This document shows positions 48,770-60,800 of a stretch of DNA of 64,000 nt, one piece after another (the first letter of the stretch is position 1; every line of letters begins with the position of its first letter). The notes below the pieces were generated by a model. That model had not been told where the DNA came from. It did not search any database and saw only the letters and a program-made list of their open reading frames with translations. Made by a program: the position numbers and the translations under genes. This DNA is from Strigamia acuminata (taxonomy: Eukaryota; Arthropoda; Chilopoda; Geophilomorpha; Linotaeniidae), in contig OX442318.1 in NCBI GenBank assembly GCA_949358305.1, positions 9,530,517 to 9,594,516 on the forward strand. Reading direction: 5' to 3'.

Positions 48770-49718
48770 AGATAAAGTTGCTATCAAAAAGTATATTTTC
48801 ACCACTTGCAATTTGACAACTTCAGCACAACCCAACAACCAACAGCAAATTTTTTCTGACACCAAAAACTCTTCTCTTCCTAAGCCTCCATCTAATAAAC
48901 TTTAACTCCCAACAAGAACATTGTTTGACTTCCATTAGTCAACAACAATCTGCTGTGGTTATCAGTTGCAACTTTATTTGTGACAAAGTTCAGTGCCAAA
49001 CAGGAAATGAGTTTAATGCACCATTATATCAAGCATTTAATACTGCTTTCTATGCAAAATACACTTTAAAGTGTCACTTTTAATGGGGTTGTAGCTCGAA
49101 TTAAAGTGTAAATATCTGCCACTAACCTTGTAAAAGTGGACCTTGCAGTCTAATCTTTCCTAAAGGAATGAATAATGATGATTATGTCAGGAATGTTTCA
49201 CTGTGAAACCAAAGGAAGCAGAGAAAAAGAGGTATTTTACATTCCCTTTCTCACTAAATGACTTGCCATTTGTCATTGGTCAGGAAACAAGATTCAAATG
49301 TAATCCTTCTTAACTTCTCAAACATGTTTCTCATTTAAAAAATGTGCTCATCAATTATTAATGATTAATAATAAACAAGACATAAAACCTGAAAACCTCC
49401 AGCATAATTTTAATAACTTATAAACAGACCACTAGGGCTTTTCTTTAGTGACATTGTGTGCAGAGTGCAAATTAAATCCAAACAGCCCCAATGGCAGTTA
49501 AACCTCACTTTAATTATCCAATTCATTGCATAATAAATCCAAACTCACATGCATAATTTTTTAATGCAATAAAAATTGCTCTAAAAATTGCACTAAATTT
49601 TATTTGTGTTACAGTAGTTGGTCTTCTCTGACACTTTCAATCTACTGATTGAAACTGATCAAGAAATTATTGATTGGATTGGTTGAACTGACACTGCGTG
49701 ATAAATTGAATAGGGTGC

Positions 49719-49948
49719 ACATCTAGCGCGACATTATTTACCGCGGCAACAGTGTACCGCGACAAGCCGTCCCAAAAAAATGGTTTTGCATCAATAAATC
49801 AGTAAGGTTAGGTTTGCGGAGGCTCAAGAGGGGGCGCAGCCCCCCCCCCCTTGTTAGCCCTTTTTAAGAATTAGATAAAGAAAAAACCAAAATACATGTA
49901 GTCGCAGTTTCCAAAGTCGCGGTATATTCATGTCGCAGTAGATAGTGT
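49719..49948. mobile_element. Putative TIR element with GC-rich centre
   Basis: Left end CACATCTAGCGCGACATTAT and right end (reverse complement) CACTATCTACTGCGACATGA share about 20 of 28 bases including ACCGCG inward. The centre holds a C-run of ten and CpG-rich sequence unlike the surroundings. Target duplication unclear. Confidence 0.5.
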
Positions 49949-50699
49949 CACGCTAAATGACATGCCTCAAATTGAATAGTAATTGTCTGTCAAAGATCAT
50001 AACTACATAGAAAATCTTAAAACTTCAAGGCAACTTCCCAAGAAAGAAGCTTTCTGCATATGTCAAATAGTCACTGCAATGCTTGCAGTGCTACACTTCA
50101 CTGCAATGCTTGCAGCGCTACCATCATAGCTTTTAACCTTTTTTTATTTACTTATCATTGTTTATAATGATGTTAAAAAAGTACACAGATTGGGTGTAGA
50201 AGAGAGATAATGCATCACAGAACGCCATTACATGACCATCAACATTTAGGGAGTAAAAAAAGAAAAATTCCAATTGCTTTTTCAGATGGAAACTTAAAAC
50301 CCTGTTTTAGTTTAGAAAATGAAAGATGACACATTCCGCATGTATCTGGCAGATTGCAGACATTTTTTATTTTTCAATTTCATATTTTTAATAACGTTCC
50401 CTATTATAATTTACTTATGCCAGACAGCAACAGTTGGGCATGACATGAATTGCAAGGGACCGACTGCAACTACTCTTGGAATTAGCCAAATTTTGGCTCG
50501 ATGCCCAAGTCCACAAAGAAAGAAAAAAAAAGCAAGAAAGAAAAAAAAAACCATTTCTTCTATCAAGACAAGCTCCGTCTGTCACTTTGCAATTCAAGGT
50601 GCATATAACATGTAAACCTACATCCGAACCAATTTCCAACCCACTATGTCTAGCAGTAAACAGCAAATCGTTCTGTTTTACTACAATTTAATCAATCAG

Positions 50700-50788
50700 T
50701 GGCCAGAATTCGTGGCCCAAGTGTAGCTGCACGTCGAGGAGCAAAGAATGTGCCAATTGTAGAAGTTGGAAGCTTGTTTTTAGGCTGA
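50700..50788 (+). CDS. Candidate alternative terminal exon (weak)
   Basis: After TTAATCAATCAG a phase-1 frame of 29 residues (VARIRGPSVAARRGAKNVPI then VEVGSLFLG) ends at TGA 50786-50788. GC content is above the surroundings. No homology recognised. Confidence 0.28.
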
Positions 50789-51939
50789 GGAAGAAGCATT
50801 CCATCAAAGCAATAAGTGAATGCTTTTCTTGGATGGGCTGCTCTTGGCATCATCCTCTAAAACTGCTAAGGAATCTGCACTCGTCGCCATCACTCTGCTT
50901 TCATTTTCCATTATTAAATACGTGACTGGACCCAGCCCTTTAGTTCAGATGCAACACAAGCCTGTCACATGTCTGAATTCAGCATAAGGTGTGGGAATAA
51001 TGTTGCAAATTGCGGAGTTTAGCGCTGTAAAAAATTTTCCTCAATTTCTCTGACATCTGTCTCAAGTATAAAAAATATAAAATTATAAAAAGAAATGTCA
51101 AAAATGTCAAAATTGAATTTTTTTTATTTATAATTTTTAAAGTATTTCTTAATGAGATGTTATTTTTTTTTAAAAAGGATTTTGGAGTATTTTGTCTTTA
51201 ATATAAAAATAATAAGGGAAATTTTTTGGTTTTCAAGATGTTGAAGAGACAAGAAATGTATTGGTAAAATGAATTCATTTTTATATAGAATGCAGCGGGT
51301 GAACACATCGATATATAGGAAAGCAGCTAGAAAGGAAGAGTAAAAAGGTGGAATTTTACATTTTTATTAAGCACTGAAAACTGGAGCGGAATACAAAAAG
51401 CTGCTTTTCATCTAAATTGACCACTTCTCAAGAAAGATTTGCTTCACAACCACCTTCTCCGTGCTTCCTTACGTTGACTAGATGATGAAATCGTTAAAGA
51501 TAGATTCCTCATTCACCTTACATTTTAAATTCATTACACCTGAATTTTTCACCACACAAAAAATTGAATTCAAATCAAAAGAAACAAATATTTTAGAAAA
51601 ATCCTTATTTTTACACATTTCAGACCACAAAAATTAATCATTTTCAAACTAATTAACAAGATCTGCACAACTTATCTCACGCATCAAAAACCCTTTAAAA
51701 CAGTTATGAAAATAATATTTATCTACATAAATTTGTCAAGTCAAGTTTTGACAACAATACGTATGATTATTGCATTAATGTGGCGTTATTTCAGAATTAA
51801 TGCAGCATTCATTCAACTTTAATGCAATATTAGTGTGGAAATGACAAGATAAGTGACCAATGCTTAAATAGTCGCCAGTTTAGCCTGTTCAGTACTGTAT
51901 AAAACCATTGAAATCTTTTCGAATTTTTAACCAATGCCT

Positions 51940-52890
51940 ATAGAAGCTCAAATACTAGCCTAGATGCTCAAACAGTAGCCTAGATGCTCAAACAGTAGCC
52001 TAGATGCTCAAACAGTAGCCTAGATGCTCAAACAGTAGCCTAGAAACTGAAATAGTAGCCTAGAAGCAGAAATAGTAGCCGAGAAGCTGAAATAGTAGCC
52101 GAGAAGCTGAAATAGTATTCTAAAAGCTGAAATAGTATCTTAAAAGGTGAAATAGTATCCTAAAAGGTAAAATAGTAGCCTAGAAGCACAAATAGTAGCC
52201 TAGAAGCTCAAATAGTAGCCTAGAAGCGGAAACAGTAGCCTAGAAGCTGAAACAGTAGCCTAGAAGCTGAAACAGTAGCCTAGAAGCTGAAACAGTAGCC
52301 TAGGAGTTCAAATAGTAGCCTAGAAGCTCAAATAGTAGCCTAGAAGCTCAAGTAGTAGCCTAGAAGCACAAATAGTAGCCTAGAAGCTGAAACAGTAGCC
52401 TAGAAGATCAAATAGTAGCCTAGATGCTCAAATAGTAACCTAGAAGCTAAAATAGTAGCCTAGAAGCTGAAATAGTAGCCTAGGAGTTCAAATAGTAGCC
52501 TAGAAGCTCAAATAGTAGCCTAGAAGCTCAAGTAGTAGCCTAGAAGCACAAATAGTAGCCTAGAAGCTGAAACAGTAGCCTAGAAGATCAAATAGTAGCC
52601 TAGATGCTCAAATAGTAACCTAGAAGCTAAAATAGTAGCTTAGAAGCTCAAATAGTAGCCTAGAAGCTCAAATAGTAGCCTAGTAGATCAAATAGTAATA
52701 TAGAAAATCAAATAGCAGCCTAGAAGCTGAAATAGTAGTCTAGAAGCTAAAATAGTAGCCTAGAAGCTCAAATAGTAGCTTAGGAGTTCAAATAGTAGCC
52801 TAGAAGCTCAAACAGTAGCCTAGAAGCTCAAATAATAGCCTAAGTGCTCAAATAGTAGCCTGAGTGCTCAAATAGTAGCTTGAATGCTAC
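51940..52890. repeat. 20-bp minisatellite, about 47 units, with 180-bp higher-order repeat
   Basis: Units of TAGCCTAGAAGCTCAAATAG with variants (CTGAAACAG, CACAAATAG, GTTCAAATAG). The ordered set of variants starting TAGGAGTTCA at 52301 recurs at 52481, so nine units (180 bp) were duplicated as a block. Both ends are more diverged than the middle. Confidence 0.97.
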
Positions 52891-55322
52891 ACACCAACAA
52901 AAAATAAATAATTCCTTGAATATAAAAATATCAATATTATTTATCGATATTTATCCATTTCCAAAAAAAAGAATTTCCAAACTTTTTCTAATTCAATCAT
53001 TTTTATTGTAATATACTTTAGAAAATGGATGATGGAAGGAGGAAAATTGGGTCCATCTATGGCATTTGCAGCGACAGACCCAACAGAGCAATAAAAATAT
53101 TACGAGACATTTTACATCCCATAATAGACCAAACATTATGGCGATGGGTGGGCTTGCACGTTACACAATTCCCATCAAAAAATCATGTGTAATCGAGTGC
53201 AATGTTAGTACAAGCACACTCTTAACGTATTTGCCTTTTTACAACCCAACAAAAACCAAATTAACTTCTAAAATAAAAAATATTTTTTTTATTCATCTCA
53301 CTTATCTTTCCTTTAATCGCGCTTATTACACTTTTGATAATCAATTAACCGAAAAAACATAATTAATAAATCTAAAACTAGACAAGACTTGTAATTAATG
53401 TTGATTTCCATTAGATGACACATGCGCTTCGCTTCCTGTGCCTCAACAACCTTAAACTTGCAATTTTGCAAAGCTTAATGAACAAAGTATTATCAATTAA
53501 TTAATTTCCTCACAGCGGGTCAAAATTTCATCCGCTCTTTCCACTCCCAGCCATAATTCGAGCATGAATTATTAAGTCAGTGTATTCAGAGAGAAATAAA
53601 AAGAATTGATATTATCAAGTGCAAATTACAAAAATTCACTAATTGATAAATTTCATTTCACCAAATGTTGTAATCGACATTTTTACATCCTAGATCTTTA
53701 ATCCCCACATAGAATCAACTTCTAGAACCCTAGTGGCCAAACACAGCTTTAACATTTTAGATTCTGTTCTTCTATTCTTCCAAAAGTATGATTAAGTTTA
53801 AATATTCAAAATGGTGTGGAGTGTTGAGAATAGACTGCACAGGTTGAAGTTGAAATATTCACTGGGGTTGAGTTTTATTGTCTTCTAAAACTTATGTACA
53901 ACAGGGGCTCCAATTGGAGCAAACACTAATCTCTTAATTGCCTCAGATGCATTCCGAAGTTGGGGGCTGAGGCCAAACCAAATGACCAGTAAAAATCTAA
54001 CCCATTTAATTATTATCGAAATATAAAATCAAGGTTAGTAGTACTAAATATTATAAAATTAGATCAAACAAAATGTAAATATTGAATGCAGATATTATTA
54101 AATCAATAAAACAAAATAAAATATAATAAAAATGACACATTAAAAGGAATGTGAAGCCGTTTATAAAACGCTTTAAAATTGGTTTACGAATAAACTTTCC
54201 ATTTAAAATGAAAAAGGTTATAAAAACAAAATAAAATTAGAAACTTGTAAAACAATTGGTCTTCACAAACATCAAGTTTAAATCAAATCTTGTAACAATA
54301 ACACAAATAATTGCATTAATAACAAAACAAGATAAATTAAAACAAACTCCCCCTTAATAGCTTCACTGCAATGTCTGGTATCTATCTTCTTTTGAAAAGG
54401 TTAGTTACAACCCTCATCAATACATGATTTCAGAATCCAATGAAATGAATTGCTTTAACATGACACATTGTCAGAACGAATCTTAAAGCGTGTGACAAAC
54501 TCTTCCACTTACAATAGCAATGATAAACTGCATTAAGATCATTCCACCAACTGGTAGAGCACTTTACGTTAAGTAAAATCATTAATCTTTACCATTACTG
54601 CAATCTCTTGTGCAAAACCCAATCATTAGCGACTATTGAAGAGGACAACTTTAAAGCACCCCTTTACTTTGCTCCTAATTTGCATGAATTCATTGCAACC
54701 CATCTGATGCATGACACTTGGAGGAATTTCATTAACATACAACATCCCAAAAACTATTTGCTTTCAACACTTTAATCCATTTCGGGCTAATAATTTAACT
54801 GCTTATTTCAATTATCGTCTCCACACATTTTTTCTCTCTCTTTATTTTAAATTTCGAAAAAAAAAATTAAATATTCGGATTTTCTTTCTCCGAAACTACT
54901 AATTAACAAATTTCCACCTGACTAATGCCACCCACGTTTCACTCTTTTGATCTTGCAAATTTTTCTCAGATAAAAGATAGATAAATTAGGGGATTGCCAG
55001 TGATCATACACACCTTATGCAATGTGGAAATGAAAAATACAATAAAGATTAAAAATAAAAAAAATAAAAAAATTGAAAAAACACCGGAGAGAGGGAAAGT
55101 CAATTACTTCATGTTTTTTTATGGTTTTCTTCAATAAGCATTCAACCAAATTTTACAATAAATTTACCTCAACTTAGAGAGTACTAAGTTTGCATTGAAG
55201 GTGAAAGGAAAATCAATAAATGAAAAAAAAATTTCTTTTTGATTTCTCTCTTTTTCATTCTCTTGCTTGAAATCCCTTCCCATATTTTTTTTTAAAAAAA
55301 TCTTTAATTATTTCTACACTAG
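52891..55322. other. AT-rich 3' flank
   Basis: No recognisable gene or bordered element. Short splice-like open frames near 53416, 53950 and 54633 were considered and not accepted. Confidence 0.5.
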
Positions 55323-55555
55323 AACAAAAGTCAGAGGAAAAACAACCTTGTTCAATGCAACGTAGTGCAAAAATTGAAAATCATCATATCATTAATTACA
55401 AAGACGAAGTTCATCTATTGTGTCATCCACATAAACGAATCAATATTTTTGTACGAAGACAACTGGACTGCCAACTCTCCACTCCCCATCTTGTTAATTC
55501 CGGAGCTAACTACACATCTGTCTTTGAATTCAGTGTCCACGTCTGCTTCGTGTAA
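55323..55555 (+). CDS. Candidate alternative terminal exon (weak)
   Basis: After a T-rich tract ending TTTCTACACTAG a phase-1 frame of 77 residues runs to TAA at 55553-55555 (starts EQKSEEKQPCSMQRSAK; ends SVHVCFV). The longest of the candidates, with a plausible acceptor, but no domain or homology recognised. Confidence 0.28.
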
Positions 55556-55667
55556 GACCGGTCACGATTAATCATAATACTGCAATGCTTTCTGAATATT
55601 CAGAATTTCTTCGCGCACCATTATAGTTGCAGCAGCAAAACTTAAAACTTATCTTGAAAAACAGCAG

Positions 55668-55861
55668 ATGAAGTCGGATTTAACTTGATGTTGGAAGAGG
55701 CAAGAAAAGCACACCTTGCTGGTTACATTTACAAAGAGTACAGCAATTTTTATTCTTGTGCAGAACAATACAATGAAGAGATTAATTCCCCTTTTCTAGG
55801 AATTAACATAAGTGGGTCACAAGGTGAATTTGCACCTGCGCTATTGTGGTCAAACTTATAA
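55668..55861 (+). CDS. Candidate alternative terminal exon (weak)
   Basis: After a CAGCAG tandem acceptor a phase-1 frame of 64 residues (DEVGFNLMLEEARKAHLAGY ... PALLWSNL) runs to TAA at 55859-55861. Residue composition looks protein-like (Glu, Ala, Gly, Ser) but the polypyrimidine tract is poor. Confidence 0.3.
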
Positions 55862-58800
55862 ACCTAATTAGTTCCTTTGGAAACCGTCAGTTCCTACAAC
55901 CATCACTGCCGGAAAGTTCCGTGCGTTATCCCATAAAAAAGACATACAAACCCATCTTGACCTCTCCAAAGCCGAAGAAAAATGTTTAAGTAATTGAGAT
56001 GTGTATCGCCCGTAAATAAACACTCAAAACGCCAACTTCCCTAGTCATCGTCTGCTACATCCGCAACCGACTGTACAACATTGCAGAAATGGCGACTCGA
56101 CGCTGCGCAAACTCTGCGAAGTTGGAAAGGAAGCGTGAAGTCGGAGGACTTCAGTACAAGCCTTACTTGTCTCTAACCAGCAATATGGCCGTTTATTTAT
56201 TTATAATTACCTGGCCAACCGTTTCCACAAGAAAATATGGCAGCTTTGTTGTTGCATTTGAGATTACATTTTCACCAGAGTGCAATTATATCCGTGTGTT
56301 TATACACACTAATTTCCTTGTGGTGGTAATAAGTACACACGGCCCTAAGTATTTAGTCCAGAGTTAATCGAAAGTCGAGACCGGTCATATGTTTTTGTTT
56401 CAGACATTTTTGTATCTTGTAACCTAAACATTTCTCCTGGGCTCTGACATGGGATTGTGAGCATCACTTCTATCTGTGGGATAATTTTCTGGGAGCAGAT
56501 GGGATCCAGCACCTGCAATCAGCTTATGAGTACTAAGATATCATTCAGATTGAAATATTACAATAAAAAAAAAACTTTTTATTGAAAGACTTTATACAGA
56601 AATGGATGAACCATTGGATTTCTCTTGCTGCCAACATTAAAACGTTTTATGCACCAAAAAGACGTGTTTGAGAAATTGTAAAGATCTTAAAACCATTAAA
56701 TATTAATATTTGAGAAAAGAAATTTTCAATTTTAATGTTTCCATCCAATCCAATCATATTTAATTACCCATCTTGGATATCTTAACCTGCCTCAACAACC
56801 AGATGTCACCAACTTCATCTTTACTCATTAATTTAGTCCAATTACTATTTTAATCTCCAAACTCTAATTTACGGCTTAAATTAAAATTAAAAATTAAAAA
56901 AAAAAATTTTAAAAAACAATAAATAATTCCTGAAATAATCTTTGCATCCCCATATCTTCAGACAGGACTTTTTGACAGTTTCTGGCAATTGAACATTACA
57001 AGTACAAGTTAAAGACCAATTTGAATGCTAATAAGATGCCGCTGCTTCTTTCATTTCTTTTTTTTTTATTATTTCGTGTGCCAATTCTGCCTACCCAAAC
57101 TATTCCCTTTCTAAATATATGCTGACTGGTAGAGATGTGGGACCGTTGGTAATTCCACTACTGAATGGGAGTAGACTTTGAATGAGAATCATTAAAGAAG
57201 AAATTACCATTAAACTAGAAGTCTCCCATCATATTAAAGAAAAGAAATCGTTTTTCGAATTCTCTCAAACCAATTCAAATGATCAAAAAACTTTTCAAAC
57301 ATCAACTTCCATTCCATAATAACAAATTAAAAATAAAAATAAAATTAAAAAATTAAATATAAAAAAAACTAAAAAATTTAAAAATTAATTTTAAAAAATT
57401 TCCTTTATGTTATTACATCTTCCAAATCTCATTACAACATCCCATACAAACATTTTAATAGCCAAAAAAAAGTGTCAAAAGCCAAAGAAAACATGAAACC
57501 ATCATTCGTTATCGCAATAAAGTGCTTTGTGTCTTTTTAAAATGAACTGTAATAATAATTTAAAATAAAAAAAAGAAAAAAACAGTAATTTTCTTCACAC
57601 ATTGAAAAAACAATTTACATTCTGAGAAATGGGAATATTTAATGAAAAAAAAAACGCCATGTGTAATTCATTATTCCGACTTGGGAGTGACAAGAAGAGC
57701 AAACACAAAGCGGCGAAATTGGCATAGAGAAAGATAGATAGAGGAAGCAAGAGAAACTCCAACTCCATAACAAAAACCTGACACCCTGAATAGGAATTGA
57801 GGCCATGATTAGGTGGTCTCTTGATTGAATTGCCAAATCCACAGTTCAATTCAACTCCCAGTTTGACTTTCACTTCCTTATTAATGTTTGATGGCTTCTT
57901 CCAAGTGAGCAAACAAACTTTTTGCGCCCACTTTTTCCCTTCTTTCTACCTTTCTTTACAAGTGCTTTAAGTTGTAAATAAATCAATTTCATACAATCAA
58001 GAAAAACCGCACATCTTGCATTCAAAGAGCATTTCCAAGTATTGTCTTGAAGAAAAAGGTTGCGACAGAAGGGATTTTATAGATAAAAATGTATGGAGGA
58101 CTTATCTCTTCCAATACCGGTATGTAAAATTTTGAAATTTCTCATTTAAATTTTGCTTTTGAAAAGTAAAATGCTCCCGCACATGTGAAACGTAGTGGAA
58201 AGACTCGCTTTCCATTGGTAGAAATTAGTGTGTTTGGGACTGAATACAATTCTAACACGTCAACAAAGCGCGAAAAAATCGACAGTTTTCGAGCTCGCTT
58301 TGAAACACGTGGTGACTTGTGGTCAGTAAAAATTGGACTGGTTGGCCAGGGTTCGGAAGCCCGTATTAGGGCATGCCCCCTGTCGGAATTTTCTTTAAAG
58401 TACTGAATTTAAGTACATGTATTTGACAAACAATAAATAACATCATTTATTCATTATTCATACAATTAATATTTTGCTTCATAACTTCGCAAAATTAACA
58501 ATTCTATGTTAACGGAGTAAAATTACAAGTGTCTTTATTTGCATAAAAATACACAGGAGGCGCTGCTAATACAGCGTCATGAATAAACAAGATATGAGTG
58601 TATTCACTGTATTGAGTAATGCAGGAAAGCAAACGTAGCAGAAATGTCAAATTTTTACAGTGAATAAATTTCATTTATCCGTATCACATATCCATACGGA
58701 AAGACCTGGTTTCCACACCGACTTTCCATAATATTTCCATACAATTTGATTTGACTGCCCTTTAAATGGATTTATTAATCGGATAACTAACTCGTTACAA

Positions 58801-59575
58801 TTTTGAGATAAACAAAAAACTAATTAGTTAATCGTCAACCAAAAAAATTAAATTTTCACACGTAAAATGCACTTCAAACGAGCAACATTCCTTGAAACAA
58901 AAAAATCTTTTATAATTAAACCATCTCACATTTTAATTTGACAAAACAATTTTGTCTGATTGAATTTCAACTAGGTAGGATTTCTCAATTTTTTCCACCA
59001 TTATACACATTCTTATTAAAAAAATATATCCCTCCACTTTTTTACCCATTTCTCTTCTCTCATCATCAAGTTCCTTTTATAAAAAAAAAAAAAAAAAAAA
59101 AAAAACCTAATTAAAAAATTCCTTTACCGATCTTGTGAGCGATCAATTTCAAACTCCTCTTTGTTTTACTTCATGCTCATCTTCAGTGCCCCCAAAACTT
59201 TATAATAAAAAAAAAAATACCATCAATTTTTTTCTTATTTATTTTATGGCAGAAACCTTGAAACAACAACAAGCCGAATTTCTACTGCGTTATAAAAAGT
59301 GCAAAATTACTTTTATTCCCTCAAACAACAGCTGATTCTGTCCAATCACGAATTTCATTACTCCCAAAACACATGTAACCTTTTCAATTTATTCCACACC
59401 CAAAGTCCCCTTCAAATCCTGAGATAACTTGTTACAACTTTACAAAAAAAAAAAAAAACTGGTAATTCCATTTTACAACTAAACCTAAACCTCCATATAA
59501 AAACAAAATTTCCCAACTTCTAAATGACAATAAAATAACAAAAGGGCAAACCTTAAAACTTGCCATTTGTTACAG
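55862..59575. other. AT-rich 3' flank
   Basis: Long A/T runs, including an A-run of about 27 near 59079-59105. Open frames at 56089-56367 and 58185-58406 have no domain or splice context I can support. Confidence 0.5.
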
Positions 59576-59712
59576 ATGACAGTGAACCAATTTCAGGTCA
59601 CCCATCTATAATTTCACGTGAAGTCACATATGATTACACACACAACCCAGCTTATGCCGACAAGCAGGCAGCAGACGATTTCCCATCATTGAAGTCGGTA
59701 ACAACGCCATAA
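59576..59712 (+). CDS. Candidate coding exon with stop, best of the downstream set
   Basis: After CATTTGTTACAG a phase-1 frame encodes DDSEPISGHPSIISREVTYD, then HNPAYADKQAADDFPSLKSV and a TAA at 59710-59712. The composition (Asp, Pro, Ser, Tyr) and local rise in GC are more protein-like than nearby chance frames. It could be an alternative last exon of the Dscam-like tail (compatible with splicing from 46591 or 44865) or the last exon of another gene. No homology recognised. Confidence 0.4.
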
Positions 59713-59948
59713 TTCACCAGTCTCCAACTTTTCACCCGCAGAGTGAAACCAATGGTTGTTTTCCTCTTTGGTCCCCATAACGCAGTACGCCAGAAGAGTT
59801 TGAGTTAGATGATTATTTATAACAAAACTATATCATCTTGTCAATTCTCTTCCTCTGCATTATCTAAACAATATATCTTGAAGCCAGAAAAACTACCTAC
59901 AAGTAATTTTCTAATTATATCATCACAAAAAAAAAAACTGCCAGCTAA

Positions 59949-60079
59949 TAACAACTGCAAGAAAGCCAACTAAACTGCAACTGCAAGAAAGCCAACCAAA
60001 CTTCAACTGCAGGAAAGCCAACCAAAATTCAACTGCAGAAAAGCCAACCAAACTGAAACTGCTGGAAAGCCAACTAAAC
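59949..60079. repeat. 26-bp minisatellite
   Basis: Five copies of CAACTGCAAGAAAGCCAACT plus AAACTG with small changes. It lies just before the dispersed repeat copy at 60090. Confidence 0.92.
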
Positions 60080-60089
60080 TTTAAGCTCT

Positions 60090-60800
60090 TGTGATGTACA
60101 CCCCAGGCCGAGAAGTATGGGTTCACCATGGAAAACTCTTCTATATGCTTAGAAAATAAGAGTTCCTTAAAAACATTAGCAGTAATTTAATAATAAAGAA
60201 AAGCAACAATATTTACAATAAACATAAGGTAATAAATAGCTTAAAGTATATACGATAGCCTATTGGTCACACAATAGTTACCGTCTATTGCTTCACTCTG
60301 TTCAGGATCCTTTCTAGTACGTAGAACATACTAGACTTTGACCTATATCGGTATCGGCTATCGGCCGATATTTCGGTATTCACTTGTTCTAAAACATAAA
60401 ATAAATTAATAAACGCAATTTTAATTTTATTATTTTTATTTTGGGGGGTTGGGGGGGGGGGGTCAGACATTTTAATTTTAATATCGGCGCAGGTATCGGT
60501 ATCGGCCGATATTCAGTTGCCGATTATCGGTATCGGCGATACTACAAAATATCGACATCGGTCAAAGTCTAGTACATACTAGTAGATGCTTCTGGATGAT
60601 TTCTACCTCCTAGCATCTTTGGCTTTGGAATTAGATTCTATTATAACATTCTATAATTAAACATGAAAAATTAAATATTAAATATTAAACATTAATCACT
60701 AAATCTAAATATTAAACTAAATCTAAATATTAGTTATTAGCTTAGATGCATAAACCCATGCATTACACTCTCTTAGCTAAGAGGCAAAACATGTTGTTTT
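60090..60800. repeat. Dispersed repeat, copy 2, split by a hAT insertion
   Basis: Similar blocks and order to 16500-17000 (GTACACCCC with GAGAAGTATGGGT; GGATCCTTTCTAGT; ATTAGCTTAGATGCATA). Removing the insertion 60332-60571 restores a similar length. Confidence 0.5.
60332..60571. mobile_element. hAT-like MITE with 8-bp duplication
   Basis: A 240-bp element with ends TAGACTTTGACC and its exact reverse complement, flanked by GAACATAC (60324-60331) and GTACATAC (60572-60579), an 8-bp duplication with one mismatch. The interior is made of ATCGGTATCGGC and CGGCCGATAT phrases, and holds a G-run of about ten near 60452. Confidence 0.82.

Larger units (their letters stand above)
48770..51939. other. 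3' flanking DNA outside the listed elements
   Basis: Apart from 49719-49948 and the candidate exon at 50700 I see no gene. The 98-codon open frame at 50319-50615 ends in Lys-rich low-complexity residues and is probably chance. Confidence 0.5.

Noticed and set aside
50319-50615. 98-codon frame as an exon (a CAG at about 50424 would give phase 1)
   Set aside because: Half of it is Lys-rich low-complexity sequence from AAG/AAA runs and the acceptor is poor.
51940-52890. CRISPR array
   Set aside because: No constant repeat alternating with unique spacers; simple 20-bp tandem units with point variants.
53416-54770. Further phase-1 open frames after AG near 53416, 53950 and 54633 as terminal exons
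   Set aside because: 13 to 46 residues with no homology; number and length are within chance expectation for this base composition.
56089-56367. 92-codon frame beginning MATRRCANSAKLERKREVGG
   Set aside because: Starts plausibly but continues as hydrophobic AT-rich residues; no domain, splice or promoter evidence.
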